A stretch of 7,030 bases of DNA from Candidatus Pacearchaeota archaeon (GTDB taxonomy: Archaea > Nanobdellota > Nanobdellia > Pacearchaeales > GW2011-AR1), in contig JAGLWP010000022.1 in NCBI GenBank assembly GCA_023133375.1, positions 1 through 7,030 of the forward strand, written 5' to 3'. The notes under the pieces were generated by a model, which ran no database searches, was not told the DNA's origin, and saw nothing but the letters and a program-made list of their open reading frames with translations. The position numbers and the translations under genes are program-made. Shown here one piece after another: positions 5,468-7,030 of this stretch; the first letter of the stretch is position 1, and each line of letters starts with the position of its first letter.

Positions 5468-7030
5468 ATGAACAAAAGAAAGCCAACAGTTGACGAGATT
5501 CTTAGAAAACATAGTGGGAGGATTGAGAAGCAAATGAAAACTATTCCTAAAAGTGTGAATTATAGTCAGGAATATATCAAATTTAAAAAAGAGATGTCGC
5601 CTGAACTTAGTCGGTATGAAAGATGGTGTCATAGTTTAGGGAATGTAATTAAGCTTAAGATTTCTAAAAAAGATGAAGAGAAAATAAGAAAACATATAGA
5701 AATAGCACATTTAGAGGTTGAACCCTGGCAAGCGCTGACCCTGAGTATAATGAGTTTTCTTAGTATTTTTTTGTTTGGTTTAATAACTTCTGTAGCAATA
5801 ACTTTGATTAGGGGGACTCTGGCTGGTTTTCCTTTTTTGTTTTTTATTTTAATGATAATTTTTTCAATTTTCTTATTTTATTTTGTTAACGGTTATCCGG
5901 CAAGATTAGCTAATAAATGGCGTCTTAAAGCATCTTCCCAGATGGTCCCTGCGATATTATACCTTGTTGTTTATATGAGGCATACTCCTAATTTAGAGAG
6001 GGCTGTTGCTTTTGCTTCTCAACACTTGCAGCCACCTCTTGCACTTGATTTAAGAAAAGTTTTTTACGATGTTGAAGTGAGGAAGTTTTCAACGATTAAA
6101 GAAAGTTTGGATAATTATCTGGACACTTGGAGAGATTATTCTATTGAATTTGTTGAGGCTTTTCATTTAATTGAAAGTAGTTTATTTGAACCAGATAATA
6201 ATAGGAGAATTTCAACTCTTGAAAAGGCGTTGCAGGTTGTGTTAGACGGAGTTTATGATAAAATGTTGAAGTTCACCCACAATGTTAGAAGTCCTTTGAC
6301 TAATGTTTATATGCTTGGGGTTGTTTTACCTACTTTAGCTTTGGCTTTGTTACCTCTTGCTTCTGCGATGTTGGGGGGTTTATTGACATGGTATCATGTT
6401 CTTATTTTATTTAATTTGATTGTGCCTTTTTTTGTATTTTATCTTACTGATAAAATAATGTTGCTAAGACCTGGAGGGCATGGGGAGATTGAATTGTTAG
6501 AAAAGAATCCTTTTTATCCAGAATATAAAAACAATAAACATTATTTTAAGGCATTTTTAATTTGTCTGCCCTTTTTTCTTATTGGATTTTTGCCTTTAAT
6601 TTTTCAATATACTGCTCTTCCAGAAATGTTTGGCTTGCAGAAAGATTATGGTTTTTCAGAATTAGGAATTAACTTGTTTGCTGGAGAAAAGTTTTTTGAT
6701 TTTAAGGAAACTGCGACTGGGATTGCAGGACCTTTTGGAGTTGGAGCTTTGTTGTTTGGGATGTTTATTCCTCTGGGAATTGCTTTATTTTTTGTGATAT
6801 CGTATAAAAACAAGACAAAGAATTTAATTAAGGCAAGGAAGAAAACCAAGCAATTAGAAAATGAATTTAATAATTCTCTTTTTCAATTGGGGAACAGGAT
6901 TGGGAATGGTATGCCCCCAGAGCTGGCTTTTGGGCGAGTTGCTGAATCTTCAAAAGGGTTGATGACTGGGGATTTTTTTAGAAGAGTAAATTATAATATA
7001 AGGCAGGGAGGGATGAGTGTTGAGAAAGCT
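5468..7030 (+). CDS. FlaJ/TadC/GspF-like membrane platform protein, 3' end cut by window
   Basis: The frame is open through the last base, giving 521 residues so far. Proteins of the T2SS F family form the polytopic platform on which the secretion ATPase acts. Residues 1-85 are a charged cytoplasmic N-terminus. Membrane helices lie near 88-113 and 120-140. A first F-type cytoplasmic domain follows (about 155-275: LYLVVYMRHTPNLERAVAFA, then a long helical bundle ending KFTHNVRSPL). Further helices lie near 280-302, 309-326, 361-380 and 420-446, then a second F-type domain starts (LENEFNNSLFQLGNRIGNGM, 463-482) and is cut off. The two-domain layout matches FlaJ/TadC-type archaeal platforms. The ATG at 5468 is the first possible start after an in-frame TGA (5456-5458), and GAAGGA (5457-5462) precedes it. 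The ATPase at 2114-4402 is the expected partner. Confidence 0.9.
   Translation, partial: MNKRKPTVDEILRKHSGRIEKQMKTIPKSVNYSQEYIKFKKEMSPELSRYERWCHSLGNVIKLKISKKDEEKIRKHIEIAHLEVEPWQALTLSIMSFLSIFLFGLITSVAITLIRGTLAGFPFLFFILMIIFSIFLFYFVNGYPARLANKWRLKASSQMVPAILYLVVYMRHTPNLERAVAFASQHLQPPLALDLRKVFYDVEVRKFSTIKESLDNYLDTWRDYSIEFVEAFHLIESSLFEPDNNRRISTLEKALQVVLDGVYDKMLKFTHNVRSPLTNVYMLGVVLPTLALALLPLASAMLGGLLTWYHVLILFNLIVPFFVFYLTDKIMLLRPGGHGEIELLEKNPFYPEYKNNKHYFKAFLICLPFFLIGFLPLIFQYTALPEMFGLQKDYGFSELGINLFAGEKFFDFKETATGIAGPFGVGALLFGMFIPLGIALFFVISYKNKTKNLIKARKKTKQLENEFNNSLFQLGNRIGNGMPPELAFGRVAESSKGLMTGDFFRRVNYNIRQGGMSVEKA

Overview
The window looks like chromosomal DNA of an AT-rich archaeon, most plausibly a small-genome DPANN lineage of the Pacearchaeota/Woesearchaeota kind. 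The reasons are archaeal-type promoters (TTTAAA or TTTATAAA boxes), mostly leaderless genes without Shine-Dalgarno sequences, oligo-T stretches after stop codons, and a gene set built around archaeal type IV filament machinery. The taxonomic call is inference; no rRNA or other marker gene is present.

Layout. Positions 1-252 hold no gene. They contain a compact nested inverted-repeat element (about 18-75) and a promoter (226-231). A five-helix membrane protein of unknown function follows (253-828, +). It ends tail-to-tail, 9 bp away, with a reverse-strand pair of coiled-coil genes: 1957-1628 (109 aa), then 1545-838 (235 aa). From a divergent promoter region at 1958-2113, the forward strand encodes a 762-aa type II/IV secretion (GspE/FlaI/TadA-like) ATPase (2114-4402), a membrane-anchored TPR-like helical protein (4438-4941), a three-helix small membrane protein (5026-5346), and the start of a large FlaJ/TadC/GspF-like membrane platform protein (5468 to beyond 7030). 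No tRNA, rRNA, IS element, CRISPR array or integration signature was seen.

How they may work together. The ATPase and the platform protein are the two universal cytoplasmic and inner-membrane components of archaeal type IV filaments (archaellum, pili) and related secretion systems. The ATPase drives a polytopic membrane platform that inserts or extrudes pilin-like subunits. The two coiled-coil proteins encoded just upstream on the opposite strand could be cytosolic accessory or scaffold components, by loose analogy with archaellar FlaC/D/E. The two small membrane proteins between ATPase and platform are candidate system-specific partners. No pilin with a class III signal peptide, no FlaH-like protein and no prepilin peptidase is visible, so the substrate is unknown.

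Regulation. Four genes (starts at 253, 1957, 2114, 4438) have a TTTAAA box centred 23.5-24.5 bp before the A of the ATG, implying leaderless transcripts. The last two genes (5026, 5468) instead appear to have short leaders with purine-rich ribosome-binding sites.
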